From contig CM043945.1 in NCBI GenBank assembly GCA_014529385.2, positions 3,070,312 through 3,134,311 on the forward strand: DNA of 64,000 nucleotides, read 5' to 3'. Shown here piece after piece: positions 11,192-21,977 of the stretch. Below the pieces are notes generated by a model that was not told where the DNA came from, searched no databases, and saw only the letters and a list, made by a program, of their open reading frames with translations. Position numbers and translations under genes: made by a program. The DNA comes from Adiantum capillus-veneris. Taxonomy: Eukaryota > Streptophyta > Polypodiopsida > Polypodiales > Pteridaceae. Positions within the stretch are counted from its first letter, which is position 1. Each line of letters starts with the position of its first letter.

Positions 11192-12278
11192 TCAGCTCTT
11201 TCTGAAGTTCTTGCATTTGTTCTTCATAGAGCTCCCAGTCGTGATTTGAGTCAAGCTAGTAGCTTTGACTCTGGCAGGTGATGCTCGTAGCCTCTGGATG
11301 GTCTGATCTTTTACTTTGAGTTGGTCCTTGAGCTCAAGGACCTCATCCTGGCTTGCTTCTTGATCTATCTCCGCCCTTTCCTTGGCGTTTCTCATGGATT
11401 CTACTTCTTTAGATTCTTCTGTCAGCTGTAGTGTCAAGTTATCTCTTTCCTTCTCGACATCTAGCAGTGATTTGCTGAGCTGCTGACATTCTTCTTCAAC
11501 TGCTTGCATTCTTTTTGCGGTTGCTTGATTTGTTTCCTCCATTGCCTGGCAGCTTTGTAGTGCCCTTGCTAGGCTGGCCTGTAGTTCAGCTTCCCTCTCC
11601 TTTTGCCTTTGGCTTTGTCCTTGTAGAGCCTCTACTTCCATCTTAATCTTTACTTCAGTGGCTTTGAGAACTGTCATCTCTTTTTTTGAAGCCATGGATT
11701 GCGCTCTCAACTTGGTTAGCTTTGTCATCACCACGTCCCAGTCGTTGGAGGGCGGGTGCAGGTCCACTGTATCGGTGGCAATTTCCTTTAATTCCACTAG
11801 CATGATGCCTTGCATCTGTTCTTTAGGCTCTGTCCTCGCCAAGTCGAATGCGACTGTGGCGGCTTCTTCCTTCGTGTATCCTGCAGCTAGCAGGTCCAAA
11901 AATACGTAATAAGAATCTTCTAATTCTTTTTTCTCACTTCGAGGCTTAGCTTCTTCTTTTGGCTTTTGCTCCTGACTCTGCTCTTGCTTTCCTGCTTGCT
12001 GTTCTTCTGGTTTGTCCTCAGCCTCCTTGTCTTCTTGTGGAGGGCTGTTAGGAGGCGGTGAGGGCGGTGGTGATGGTTGTGGGCTGGGTTTAGGGCTGGC
12101 CGGTAGAGATGTAGGCTTGCCTTTTAAATCCCTGTCTGCTTTAGTTTTCCTTTCTCTTTCTTGGCTCTCTTGCTCATCTAGTAGTTTCTACCGTATTTGT
12201 TGTACTTCCTCCTCTGTGAAAGGGACATGTCATATATTCTCTGATGCGGCATCAAGAATCTCAAAATTCTTGATATAG
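11192..12278 (-). pseudogene. Gyp-A post-pol coding region, middle: Pro-rich and coiled coil
   Basis: Reading from about 12200 there is a low-complexity Pro/Ser run (SPPPSPPPNSPPQEDKEAED), then Gln/Glu/Lys-rich sequence, then at 11192-11899 an Ala/Glu/Gln heptad-like region of roughly 150 residues. Examples are VEALQGQSQRQKEREAELQ and AVEEECQQLSKSLLDVEKER, typical of a long coiled coil. The frame runs on from 12200 through 11899 without a stop, so the ATG at 11899 is internal. At the 3' end it breaks after KNFRKS before the next open part. It probably belongs to one long decayed ORF starting at 13170. Role unknown; a structural or oligomerising function is a guess. Confidence 0.6.
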
Positions 12279-13170
12279 TCCTCAAATATGTCCCTTTGCA
12301 CTCTTCGGGATGATCCTGAAATAGACTCTAGAGAAGGCTTCCAGAGTTCACTTAAATCACCCCTGAGGGCTCTCTCTGCTCGGAAGCTCTCCATCAGCCT
12401 CTCGAGTCTTGCCGCTTTCTATGACCTTGTTTCTTTGGCAGGCACTTGGGCAAATTCCTTCTTCCCTTTCTTTTGCTCGGGCTCCTCCTCTTGAACCGGC
12501 TCCAGCCATCTTTTTAGTCTTGTAGCCACCCTTGGTGCTCTTTGAGGCTCGTCTTCTTTGTCTTCTTTTAGCCTCAACCAATCGTTCTGAGACGGGGGGT
12601 CAGGCCACCTTCCTTTTGCGTGTAGTGCCCCATAAATCACCTTGGTGATTAGTTCTCCTGGCACTATATAGGTTGGCGTCTTGTTACCCATCTTTACTAG
12701 GTTGTCATGTATGTATGCCGCATAGTTGATTATCTTTGGGGTGCCTTTCGTCATTGCCTAAGTGAATGTCGTGGCAATTGCACCTGGCGGCATTCTGTAC
12801 TTTTGTGGCCTCTTCGTGCCACATGTGGAAGTACTGGTTGTATAACTGGCTCATGATTGCCACTCTTGGGTTGGCAATATCTTCAAAGGTGTAATTCTCT
12901 TTCTTCTCATTGTACACCTTTACCTCATCCCTTCTTTTAGTTACACTATCCCCCTTGTTACAGAGGTCTAGTGCATCTGCTACAACCTGCTCAGTGATGA
13001 TTATCTCTGTTCCTGGCCTGCCTTGTAGATCTGTTACTTTGGCCACTCCATCCTCTTTGATGCTTGTCACAAGCTTCCCGATCCCTTGGGGATCCTTGCC
13101 GTATGGTTTTTGTCGACTTTGGCTTCACCGGAGCTTCATCTTGACGATTTGTCGCTCTAGAAGCACCCAT
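12279..13170 (-). pseudogene. Gyp-A post-pol coding region, N-terminal domain
   Basis: A plausible start ATG lies at 13168-13170 (MGASRATNRQDEAP). After a frame change near 13105, 12705-13070 reads LVTSIKEDGVAKVTDLQGRP, then TEQVVADALDLCNKGDSV and AIMSQLYNQYFHMWHEEATK. Near 12770 there is a frame break plus a TAG, after which 12419-12754 continues with TPKIINYAAYIHDNLVKM and YGALHAKGRWPDPPSQNDW. It loosely resembles the plant transposon-associated domain found in some Gypsy elements (GRP...I..V.ADAL pattern), but I cannot confirm that without a profile search. Codon-level decay matches the rest of Gyp-A. Confidence 0.55.
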
Positions 13171-14478
13171 GGTTGCGTTTACGTACCTTCGATGATTTGT
13201 GGTGGTCTACCGCCATAGGACTTGGTTGTTGATGGTCTAGGAAGGCCGCTTGTGAAGTTTGGTGGCAAACGGGCTTGCGGTTTGGCCGCAAGAGCAATTT
13301 GACGCTTTGTGTGTTTGATGCCGTTTCTGAAGTTTAGTGCCGCTTCGGGTCACTTTTTGGTCATGCGGGTCACATAGACTTGTCAAGCATGTCGAGATGC
13401 TCCTACCCATGAATTTTGATAGCATTTGATCGCTGTTTCGTCAATTTCCCATTTGGTGGCCTCTTGCGGGTTTCTGGGAATTAGGGTTTTCCCCGATGGT
13501 TTTCTACTGCCTTTGGACATCCAGGACTGGTCTCCTAGGCTAGAGTAAGCTGCCGATGAAGTCTTGTTGCTTTTGGGTTAGCCATTAGGCCGCCGTCTCT
13601 ACTTGTAGGTCTCTACCGCCCGCTTTGTGTGTGACCCCTACGCTACTTTTCGCGACATAATGACAAACATGCGCGAAAAGCTCAAGGTGGTGAGCCTACC
13701 TCTCATGTCTGGAGCTTGTCGGGTAGTCGTGCGCATCGTAGAAGCTGCTGGAAGGTCGGTCCGCTCTAGGTGGCAGAAGCTCTCTCCACAAAGTCAATAG
13801 TAAGAATGAGCTAAAAATGAGATGAAAATTTCTTATAATGGAGGTCCCCGAACCACTTTTCATGAAATTTGACATGTGCTCCTATCTTCTTGCGAGATGC
13901 CGTTTAGGCTCAAAAATTTCTTGATTTGGACTCCATTTGCTTTGTTTACCAGAAATTTGGCATTTCGATCAAAACCTGGCCAAAACACGCTTTCCGCTAC
14001 TATCTCATAATTGCACCCCCACTGTACCATAGGTTATCCTATAGTCACTTATCATCCCCATATTTTTTTGTTTTTCATTACGATTGTTTTTCACCTGCTT
14101 TTTGTATTTTTGAAGTTTTTCTGCCGAAAATTAGCAAAATTAAAAGGAAAATAGCAAATCAAACCCAAAAAATCCCCAAAAATAATAATAAATCACAAAC
14201 ATCACCGCAAAACATTATATACACTCACATGCAATTTTTATGGCCAGATTTCTCTGTTTTACCATTATTTTTCTTGAAAAATGGCTATTTCTACTTATAT
14301 ACACACACCTAGGGGCTTGATTTGGCGTTTGGCCCCATATACCTGAGATACATGTTGTATAAGGGCATATGTACTTGGGTTACTCTTGAAAATTTCGCAA
14401 TCAAACAACAACCCTTAAAATAGTCGAAAATCATGCCCTTTTTTGTTGTTTCTGTTATTGGTTCCGCATTTGAGAATG
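13171..14478 (-). other. Gyp-A non-coding stretch between pol and the extra coding region
   Basis: No coding signature is seen. On the reverse strand it shares blocks with Gyp-B 43830-45070, which fixes the homology of the two elements here: GATAGGAGCACATGTCAAATTT, ATGAGAGGTAG, CACACAAAGCGTCA and AAACTTCACAAGC. Confidence 0.7.
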
Positions 14479-14492
14479 CCTCCCCCCCTCCT
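14479..14492 (-). other. Gyp-A internal polypurine tract
   Basis: Reverse strand AGGAGGGGGGGAGG lies 3' of the pol tail. It is preceded by a short hairpin (GTCC-GGGA-GGAC) and followed by CATTCTCAAATG. It is the same 14 bases as Gyp-B 43813-43826. Confidence 0.8.
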
Positions 14493-14660
14493 AGCCGGAG
14501 TCCTCCCGGACGACAAGGTATCGCCGTGGAGTATGTGCCGTGCATAGGTTGACAAAAGTTGTGCTAATGCCTGGCTGATTAATGTGGCCCTATTTTATGC
14601 ATACTCGGTCAATGCATGGAAAAATTGATGTTGTGCAAGAGAAGGGAATAAGCAAGATGC

Positions 14661-15358
14661 TTATTGGCATTCGCCGTCGAGGTTTCCTGTTTTCTTTGCA
14701 AGTAACAGTTGTAACTCTACTGCTCTCTGTTTAATTGTCTTTTTTGCAAAAGGCAATTGCTTTGCCGATACTGTTGATAGAGTCGTAGCTATTTCTAGGT
14801 CGAGGATTGACTTGGCCGGAATGGCTATGGGCCTTATTGCCTTTGCTTTCCATTGGTATTTTGCTTTTATCGGTTTATGTAATTGTTTTGCTACTTCCTT
14901 TGTTGCCACTGTTTTGTTGCTGATTGGCTTCCACATAAGTTGGTTTTCCTTTTTTAAATGCAGCTGTCTGCCTTCCGTTGTTGCTTGTACTGAAGGGAGT
15001 TCCTTTTGCTTTTGTTTTGGTATCCAAATGCGAGTGACATTTGGGATATGGCTAAGCATTTTCGTTGGGATCCATATATGTTTTATGCCCTTGGTTTTGG
15101 ATGAACTATCTGCTTCGTTGGAATTCTTTTGTTGCATTGTTGTTTTTCTGCCATTTCATTTCTATCCTTCCGCATCCATACTTGTTTCCCTTGTTTTGGT
15201 AGCCTAGATCTTTGCATTGCGGCCGGTGATTTCGTATATCTGTAATTAGCACGGTTGGCCTTTACCTGATTAGTGGTCGCGGGTATCATGTTGTTCTTTG
15301 GTGGCATTTTTGCTTTTGGCTCTTTTTCCAGTGATTGCATGGCTTGCAGCTGATTATT
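14661..15358 (-). pseudogene. Gyp-A polyprotein basic tail
   Basis: Two overlapping frames (15083-15340 and 14661-15137) continue the polyprotein after PR2. The tail is Lys/Gln-rich and contains repeated Trp motifs: KQVWMRKD, KHIWIPTK, TRIWIPKQ, LMWKPISN. It ends TIKQRAVELQLLLAKK and a stop at 14661-14663. Gyp-B has matching motifs (KQIWIPKI, then ELPSIQS and SIKQRAALLERLL), and Gyp-C keeps KIWVPKK and WVWQPKK. The role is unknown; nucleic-acid binding is possible from the charge. Confidence 0.65.
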
Positions 15359-15931
15359 CTAGGATTGTTGAGCAAAGGCTATCACCAGTTGTTCATGTGC
15401 ATGCTGAATTTTGACTGCCTTTACATTCCAATCTATCTGCACTTTGTACTCTTTTTGCCAAGGTTGTCCCAACATCATTGGGTGTTGTGTGCTGTCGTCC
15501 TCCACCACATAGAATTTGTGTGGGTAAATATATTGATGTATCTGTACATGCAATATAGTCCATCCGAATGTTTTCAACGGGTGTGATGTGCTACTTTCCA
15601 GCACTTGAGGAGTAGGATGAAGTGGACCTGTGAATTTGAGCTGTTGGTATAATCCGTAAGAGATCAAATTTTCTTGAGCTCCAGAATCAAGCAATGTTAT
15701 CGATTTAACTTGATTGTTGCCCACTTTGATTGCAATTATTGGCTCCACTGTGTCTTCATCCAACTTCATCAGTTGAATGGCATTGATTCGCAATGGTGGT
15801 CCACTTTGTTGTTGTTGTCGCAGAAGTCCTCGTTTTGCAATGCGTTCCTTTGCTTCTGCCTGAGCTTCCTCTCGTACACTTTGTTTTTCCTTCATTCGTT
15901 GTTTTTCTTGATGAATTTGTTGGAGCATCTC
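15359..15931 (-). pseudogene. Gyp-A PR2: second retropepsin-like domain after integrase
   Basis: This 189-codon stretch follows the integrase C-terminus. It opens with a charged helix (QEKQRMKEKQSVREEAQAEA). Then comes a retropepsin-like fold: EPIIAIKVGNNQVKSITLLD with catalytic-type DSGAQENLIS and, about 73 residues later, PMMLGQPW. That is the DSG...hydrophobic-hydrophobic-G pattern of LTR-element proteases. The usual protease (PR1) is present separately upstream of RT at 20144-20677. Gyp-B carries the same domain in the same place, and Gyp-C keeps its C-terminal end. Here the DSG triad is intact, whereas in PR1 of this copy it is DSV. Confidence 0.85.
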
Positions 15932-17161
15932 CTATGTGAGTGGTAGATGATATCTCTTCAGTCGACATCCACTAATCCAGTTCGGCATTTCTTCACCTAT
16001 TAATGTAGCAAGCTTGACAGCTCCACTTTGTGATGGATCACTAATCACAAATGGCTCCATCCCTCGCTTTTTAAGTTTCTTGGCATGTTGCTTCAAAGTA
16101 TAAACAAGTACGTAATCACCTGTTTTGAACTCTTTAGTGCGCACATGTTTGTCAAAAAATTCTTTTTGTCTTCTTTTTTTAGCATAGATTGAAGCTACAG
16201 CTCGTAAGCGGAGTTCACCTAGCTTTTCAAGATCATCAATTCTTGAAGAGAGCTCATGCACTGTCCATTCTAAGCTTTTTGCTACTCGTAGAGTTGGAAT
16301 TAAAAACTCTATGGGTAGTATAGCATTTAGGCCGAACACCATATTGTACGGTGTTGTTCCTATTGATGTTTTTTAAGCTACCCTGTATCCCCACAGTGTT
16401 GAGTGTAGCTGTTGATCCCAATCTGTTCTTGATTCTGACACTATTTTAGTGAGAACCGTGCATTGTGTTTTATTTGTGGCCTCGGCTTGTCCATTTGCCT
16501 GTGGATGGTATGGTGCAGATTTCCTATGTATGACCATGAATTTCTCTAGCAGATATTCAATGACTTCATTAAGAAAATGTGTCCCACAATCACTGACAAT
16601 TTCTATTGGTAACCTGTAACGTACAAAAACATTCTCATACAAAAATTGTGCAGTGGTGCGTGCATCAGCTTTTTGGGTTTCCTTGGCTTCGACCCATTTT
16701 GTGAGATAGTCCGTAGCCACAATGATATATTGGGTATGGGTGTGATATGCACGGGGTGATATAGGTCCCACAAAATCAATGCCCCATTTTGCAAATGCTC
16801 TTGCTCCCATCATTGGCCGTAATGGCGTCTCATCTCTTTTTATTGGCACCTTGGTGCGTTGACATGCGTCACAATGCTTTACAAACTCTTCAGCATCCAT
16901 GTGCACTGTGGGCCACCAAATTCCTACGGTTAAGACAATTTTTGTCGTCTTATTTCTCGAAAAATGGCCTCCACTTATTCCGCTATGTGCATGTTCTAGA
17001 ATCAGCAGGTATTCGCTTTCACTTGCACAAATTCTAAGTTGATTGTCCTTTCCTCGCTTATAGAGTTGGTTCCCAATTAACTGAAAGTCACAAGCTTCCA
17101 GCTCTATAGCTTTTTTCGTACTCTTGTGATGTTCTCAGGGAACGTCCTTGTGGTTAAGAAG
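15932..17161 (-). pseudogene. Gyp-A zinc module 2, integrase core and C-terminal domain
   Basis: In reading order: LRICASESEYLLILEHAH begins the second HHCC module (H-x6-H-x30-C-x2-C, ending HCDACQRTK). The DDE core follows: KWGIDFVGPIS, EIVSDCGTHFLNE and HPQANGQAEATNK, with all three acidic residues present and 35 residues between the second Asp and Glu. A TAA at 16373-16375 interrupts the frame. The C-terminal part, with GDYVLVYTLKQHAKKL and EEMPNWISGCRLKRYHLPLT, is at 15932-16342. Function: integration of the cDNA. Confidence 0.9.
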
Positions 17162-17890
17162 TCAATGATATATTGACTCCATGCAGACCCGAAACAATGT
17201 CGTGTGATCCACTGGTTGTTTGGCACTACATATAGTACAATTGGTAACATAAGAATGTGAGTCCGCATACATAGTTGACCAATAAACCCCTAATTGTTTC
17301 AGTCTCTGGTGTGTTTTCACTGTTGAACAATGAAATGCACAATCCTGGGCATGTGCCTCTTCAAGGTAGCACTTGAATTCTTCCGGATTTATACATAATC
17401 GTAGGATTAGGTCCGATCCAAGATGATACAGTCGTCCTACTATCAACTGGAGGTTTTTTGTTTGTCGAATTGTTTGTTGTTTGGATCTGTATTCCGTATT
17501 ATCAAACCCACTTCCAAAGGAAAGAATGCTAACAATTTCCTGAGACCATTTGGGTACCATTTCAATATTGAAAAGATAAGCATCTGGTATGTCATCGTCT
17601 ACTCCTTCAGGAGCTTCCCCGTTGTGTATCCTTGAAAGATGATCCGCTCGTAGATGTGTTTTACCCTTCTTGACCACTATTGTGAAGTCAAATTCTAGCA
17701 ATATAATAAACCAGCGTACAATCCTCCCTGTATTGCATGGTGTATTTACCAGATACAAAAGAGCTTGAGGATCTATGAAGAACACAAATTTGTTTGCAAG
17801 CAAATAATGCCGAAATTTATTTACAGCATAGATCATTCCTAACCCTTCCCGCTCGATGGTTGTGTAGTTCTTTTCCGCACTGTTTAACTG
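17162..17890 (-). pseudogene. Gyp-A RNase H C-terminal part and zinc module 1
   Basis: It holds YTTIEREGLGMIYAVNKF and KFVFFIDPQALLYLV (RNase H Glu and Asp blocks; TDHQ in Gyp-B is IDPQ here), then RIVRWFIILLEFDF and KGKTHLRADHLSR. The first HHCC module follows: LRLCINPEEFKCYLEEAH, H-x6-H-x30-C-x2-C, ending NCTICSAKQP. A second complete module follows downstream. Confidence 0.88.
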
Positions 17891-19495
17891 TCAGCTCACA
17901 TAGAAAACTGGAAAATCCATTGTTCCGTCTCCAGGTTGAGCAAGAATACTTCCAATGGCATATGCAGAAGCATCAATGTGAACATGGAATATCTTTTCCC
18001 AATGTGGTGCCTTTAGTACAGGTGCTGATATAAGGTTTTCCTTCATCTTTTGGAATGAAGTTTCACACTCCTTGGTCCAATCGAAATTGACTAGCAAACG
18101 ATACAGAGGTTGTGCGATAACCGCATACATGTATATGAATCTTAGATAATATCCGCAGTGTCCCATGAAGGATTGCACTTGTTTCGCATTAGTAGGCCTG
18201 GGTAGGTCTATGATGACTTTGACTTTGTCTAGGTCAGTGGTTATGCCATTTCTTGAGACAATGTGTCCTAAGATGCGGCCTTGCTTAACCATGAATACAC
18301 ACTTTTCCGGGTTAAGACAGATTCGATATGTCCTGCATTTTTCAAAGACCTTTTGCAAATGGTCGATATGTTCCTCTCGTAGAAGAGAGTGTACACAAAG
18401 ATCATCCATGTAAATTTCTAAGAATTTTCTTAGGTACTCCTTGAATGCGTGAGTCATTAACCTCTGGAAAGTGGCTGGGGCATTAGTTAAGCCAAACGGC
18501 ATAACTCGATACGCATAAATCCCCCATTCTGTGGCAAATGCTGTTTTGTGTTGATCCTCCCTTGCTATTGCCAATTGGTTGTATCCTGAAAACCCATCCA
18601 GAAAGGAATAAGCCCGTTTCCCGGCCACCCGCTCAAGTACATGTTCTGTGATTGGCAAGGGATAATTATCCCTTGTGGTGGCTGCATTTACCTTTTTTAG
18701 GTTTACACACACTCGCAGTTTTCCATTCTTTTTGGGAACTACCACAATGGGTGACACCCAATCTGTATGTTCGATTTCATAGATGAATTCAGCTTCCATC
18801 AGTTTATCAATCTCCTCTTTGATTCGTTTAGCAAATGTGTCATTATATGTATAAGGACGTTGTTTGCTAGGTTTTGCATCCGATTTCAAAGGAATTGTAT
18901 GTTGGCATATCGATGAATCAACTCCTTTGAGGTCTTTATAGGACCAAGCAAATACATCTTTATACTTCTTGAGAAGTTGTGTCAGTCGTTCTTCCTCTTC
19001 AGGCTCTAAATCGTTGGCTATATAGACCGGCTGAGGCTTTTCACCTGGTTCTGCAAGGTCTATCTTTTTTGCATTTTCAGGCCCATCGTAAGATTCTTGG
19101 TTGGTTATTTCCCTGACTGGTGGTGTTATGATGATTTTTCTGTCCTGGATAGTAAAATTCCGATAGTGTGATGGTACATTCATGTTTCCCTTTTCTGACT
19201 CCCCTTTACCATCACTATCTTCTTCAGTAGTCCATATCTCACGTAGAGACCGTTTCAGTTCTTGGTAATTCTGTTTACGCTCCAGTTTGGTCCACTCTTG
19301 GTCTTTTGTTGTTTCTTTTTTTGAGTTTTGAGATTTTTGTGATTTTGTTTTGGTTTTAGCTTTTCGTACCTGTTTTATTTCCTCTCTCGTTCGTTCCTTT
19401 CGGTCTTTTGAGAATCTTCCTGATATTTGATCTTTAACACAATCCTCTGCTTTTACAAGCATCAAATAGTGAGTTTTACCTTTTATCCTGGGCAT
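17891..19495 (-). pseudogene. Gyp-A reverse transcriptase and start of RNase H
   Basis: This is the longest open stretch of Gyp-A (534 codons). It has a basic N-terminal linker (SKKETTKDQEWTKLERKQNY), then CQHTIPLKSDAKPSKQRPY and the RT core: WVSPIVVVPKKNGKLRVCVN, YSFLDGFSGYNQ with the first catalytic Asp, MPFGLTNAPATFQR, and EIYMDDLCVHS with the YMDD site. Then come the thumb, the connection FMGHCGYYLRFI and the first RNase H Asp (HVHIDASAYAIG). It ends at a TGA. Gyp-B is closely similar throughout, so the frame is well supported. Confidence 0.93.
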
Positions 19496-19546
19496 TAGGT
19501 TCTCTCTCTCTTTGTTTCCTGCTCGTTTCCTCCTATAGCGTTCCTT

Positions 19547-20134
19547 TCATCTAGGGTGTTGATTAGCAGAATCATAAAACTTGATATTCTCGGTTTCATT
19601 TCCACGCTCACTTGATGTGTCTGAACACTCATTATCAGCATCATCTTTTTCTTCCAGATGTTCAGAGGAGTTGTAAAACTCTTCTTGTGCTGGTGGTTCT
19701 ACCGTCTCTTTTTCTCCTCGTATAATGCTTACCATGTAGTAGGGTGGCACATCATAGCCATCCTTATCGCAAAATTTTGTTGTTGGACTGTCTGTAATGG
19801 TACAGACATCCAATGTTGCTAGTATGTGTTCCCATTCTAGAGGTTCCAAGGCATCTACAGGGAAAGGTTCCGGAATATACTCATTATCTTCTATCGCTCT
19901 TTCTAAGATGCATTCCTCTCTTCTTAAACTTCCACAATGTGAAGGTCCGCACATCCATAGCTCTTTTGGTTGCCCTAACCATGCTAGGAGTTCTGATCCT
20001 GCTACTGTAGTTGAATCAAACTCTTCCACAGGTGTTTGGTTCACATCTTTGTAACTATGGTCTTTCAGGTGTATTTTAGTTGTTGTCTCGCTATGTCTGA
20101 GGTATATGTGGTCATAACCCCAATCTTGGACCAT
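19547..20134 (-). pseudogene. Gyp-A PR1-RT linker
   Basis: Continues the polyprotein between PR1 and RT: MVQDWGYDHIYLRHSET, TPVEEFDSTTVAGSELLAWL, LWMCGPSHCGSLRREE and TKFCDKDGYDVPPYYM. It is acidic at its end. No known domain; it is conserved in Gyp-B 38280-38880. Confidence 0.75.
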
Positions 20135-20143
20135 CTTTAATTG

Positions 20144-20677
20144 TCACATGAATGGTCGTCCCAAGATGATCTCATAATTGTTCTTTTTGTCGAAATTGAC
20201 TTTTGCAAATGTATGCTCATACTCGATTCCGCACGAAGTGACAATCACTTTTTCTAAGAGTCCTAGAGACTTCTCCATGAACCCATCTGCCAATTGCAGT
20301 TTCATTCTGGTAGCCCTCAAAGCTGGTTTTCCCCATTTTTTCCAGATTTCCCTGGTGGCGATAGCAACTCCCGCTACACTGTCAAAAATAGCTTTGGAAA
20401 CTACTCCTTGGAATTCTACTGGTAGCGTGGTGTTTCCATCTTCTCCCTCATAGTACTCTCCAACCTTGTTCAATGGTACTGGCCTAGTGTTTAGTTGAGG
20501 CCTATCCAACTCTCTAATCCCTTCCTGTAGCTTCAAGGTGGGGTCTTTCACTGCAAACTTTACTAGGCACTTACCTACTGTGGTCCACATGTTTGGTCGT
20601 AACCTTAGGAGTTGTGCCAATGTGATTGTGCATGCCACTGGAGTGGACACCAACTCAATCAATCCTTGAGAATCCAT
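20144..20677 (-). pseudogene. Gyp-A PR1: retroviral-type aspartic protease
   Basis: The likely start is the ATG at 20677 (MDSQGLIELVSTP), matching Gyp-B. The domain has LPVEFQGVVSKAIFDSVAGV and YEIILGRPFM. The catalytic triad DSG reads DSV in this copy, which should abolish activity. It lies before RT, the standard Gypsy position. The gag frame ends at 20677-20679, and this ORF is in another frame. Confidence 0.85.
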
Positions 20678-21944
20678 CACTTTGTTAGAGAAAGTATTTG
20701 AGATGGGATTGCTCTCACTTCCGACTTAGCTTCATACTCTCCTAGGTAAGAGGGTAAAGTTCTCAGCGAGTCTGGTTGGCTGTGCCCCGAACTAATTGAT
20801 CCTTGGTCTCCCCCTTGCGAATGTATCTCAAAGTTCATTTGTGACCTTGCCTCAAATTCTTCAATAGGAGGTAAGGTTACATTCCTTTCTTTTCTCGTGC
20901 TATTCATGTGGTTACTCATCCTATTAGCCTCGTTGGCCTCACGGATTTGCTTCCACAGATCGTCTAGACCATTACAGTCCTTAGCCCTTTCTGCCAATAT
21001 TTTAGGCTGGAACCCGTCACTTGCCTCATCTGTGGTATTTACCACCATGATAGGCTCTCCTCTGGACTCATAGGCATTAGTGAGTCTTTCCTTTGTTTCC
21101 ACATGTTTTTCTAAAGTTGGTTGGATAGGGGTTGGAATTGGTGACTCATGCCAATTTGCAGGTTTACCCAGCGTGTCTCCCATCAATGATTGAGCTGTTT
21201 CGATCATCTTTTTACACATTTCCACCTCTATTTTTCTATTTCTGCATATGGATAAGGCATCCACCTTTGCTCCTGGGTTTGATTCTTTTTTAGTCTAGCT
21301 TCATAAGCTTTTAGAAGCGCATCCAACTGCTCATTTACCTTGTCTGCCAGTACAGATCCTCCTGATCCTGCACTTTTGGGCTCTGCTATTTCTTTGGGTG
21401 CTAGGGTTGTCGTGGTGTGTGAACTTAAGCTAGCGAGATCCTCTAACCGCTCTAATCTATCCTTTGTATGTTTCAACTCCTCAGATAGAGCTGTTTGCTC
21501 TCGTTCCTTCCTGGCTTTCATACGCGCCTTTCTAGCTTTCCAAATGCTTCTCTGATTTTTCGTTCCTGAACTTTGGGCATCGGTTTTTGGCTCTTCAACT
21601 ATGGGTTCGTTTGTCATTCTGTGAGCTTGGGCTCGTGTTACTGCCCGAATAGGTATGATTGTTTCATTTTCCGATCCTCCACTAGAAGGTACTGTTTCTA
21701 GCATGTTCAAGGTGGTTTTTGCTCCTTTGCTCGGGTTTTTAGGGCAATCGGGAATCAAATGAGTAACTCCACACTCAGTGCAATATGCGTTGACTCTAAT
21801 GATTTCATCATGAGGACAGTCTCTCAGCCAGTGGTCTCCACCACACTTGTAGCAGGGTCCCTTGGGCTGTTGAGGTGCTCCTTGTGCCCCTCTTTGTTGG
21901 TAGGCATGTCTCTGTCCGCCCATGCCTCCGTTGGCTATGAACAT
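20677..21944 (-). pseudogene. Gyp-A gag C-terminal part with two zinc knuckles
   Basis: 21228-21944 holds CYKCGGDHWLRDC and CTECGVTHLIPDC, both C-x2-C-x3-H-x4-C, a spacing common in plant Gypsy nucleocapsids. A Lys/Arg/Glu-rich predicted helix follows (KARKARMKARKEREQ). Then come VLADKVNEQLDALLKAYEA and PYPYAEIEK, and, after a frame change, 20677-21264 with LPSYLGEYEAKSEVRAIPSQ. Nucleocapsid role: binds and packages element RNA. Confidence 0.85.
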
Positions 21945-21977
21945 CAGTGTTCGTTCATCTAAGCTATATCTTCCTTC

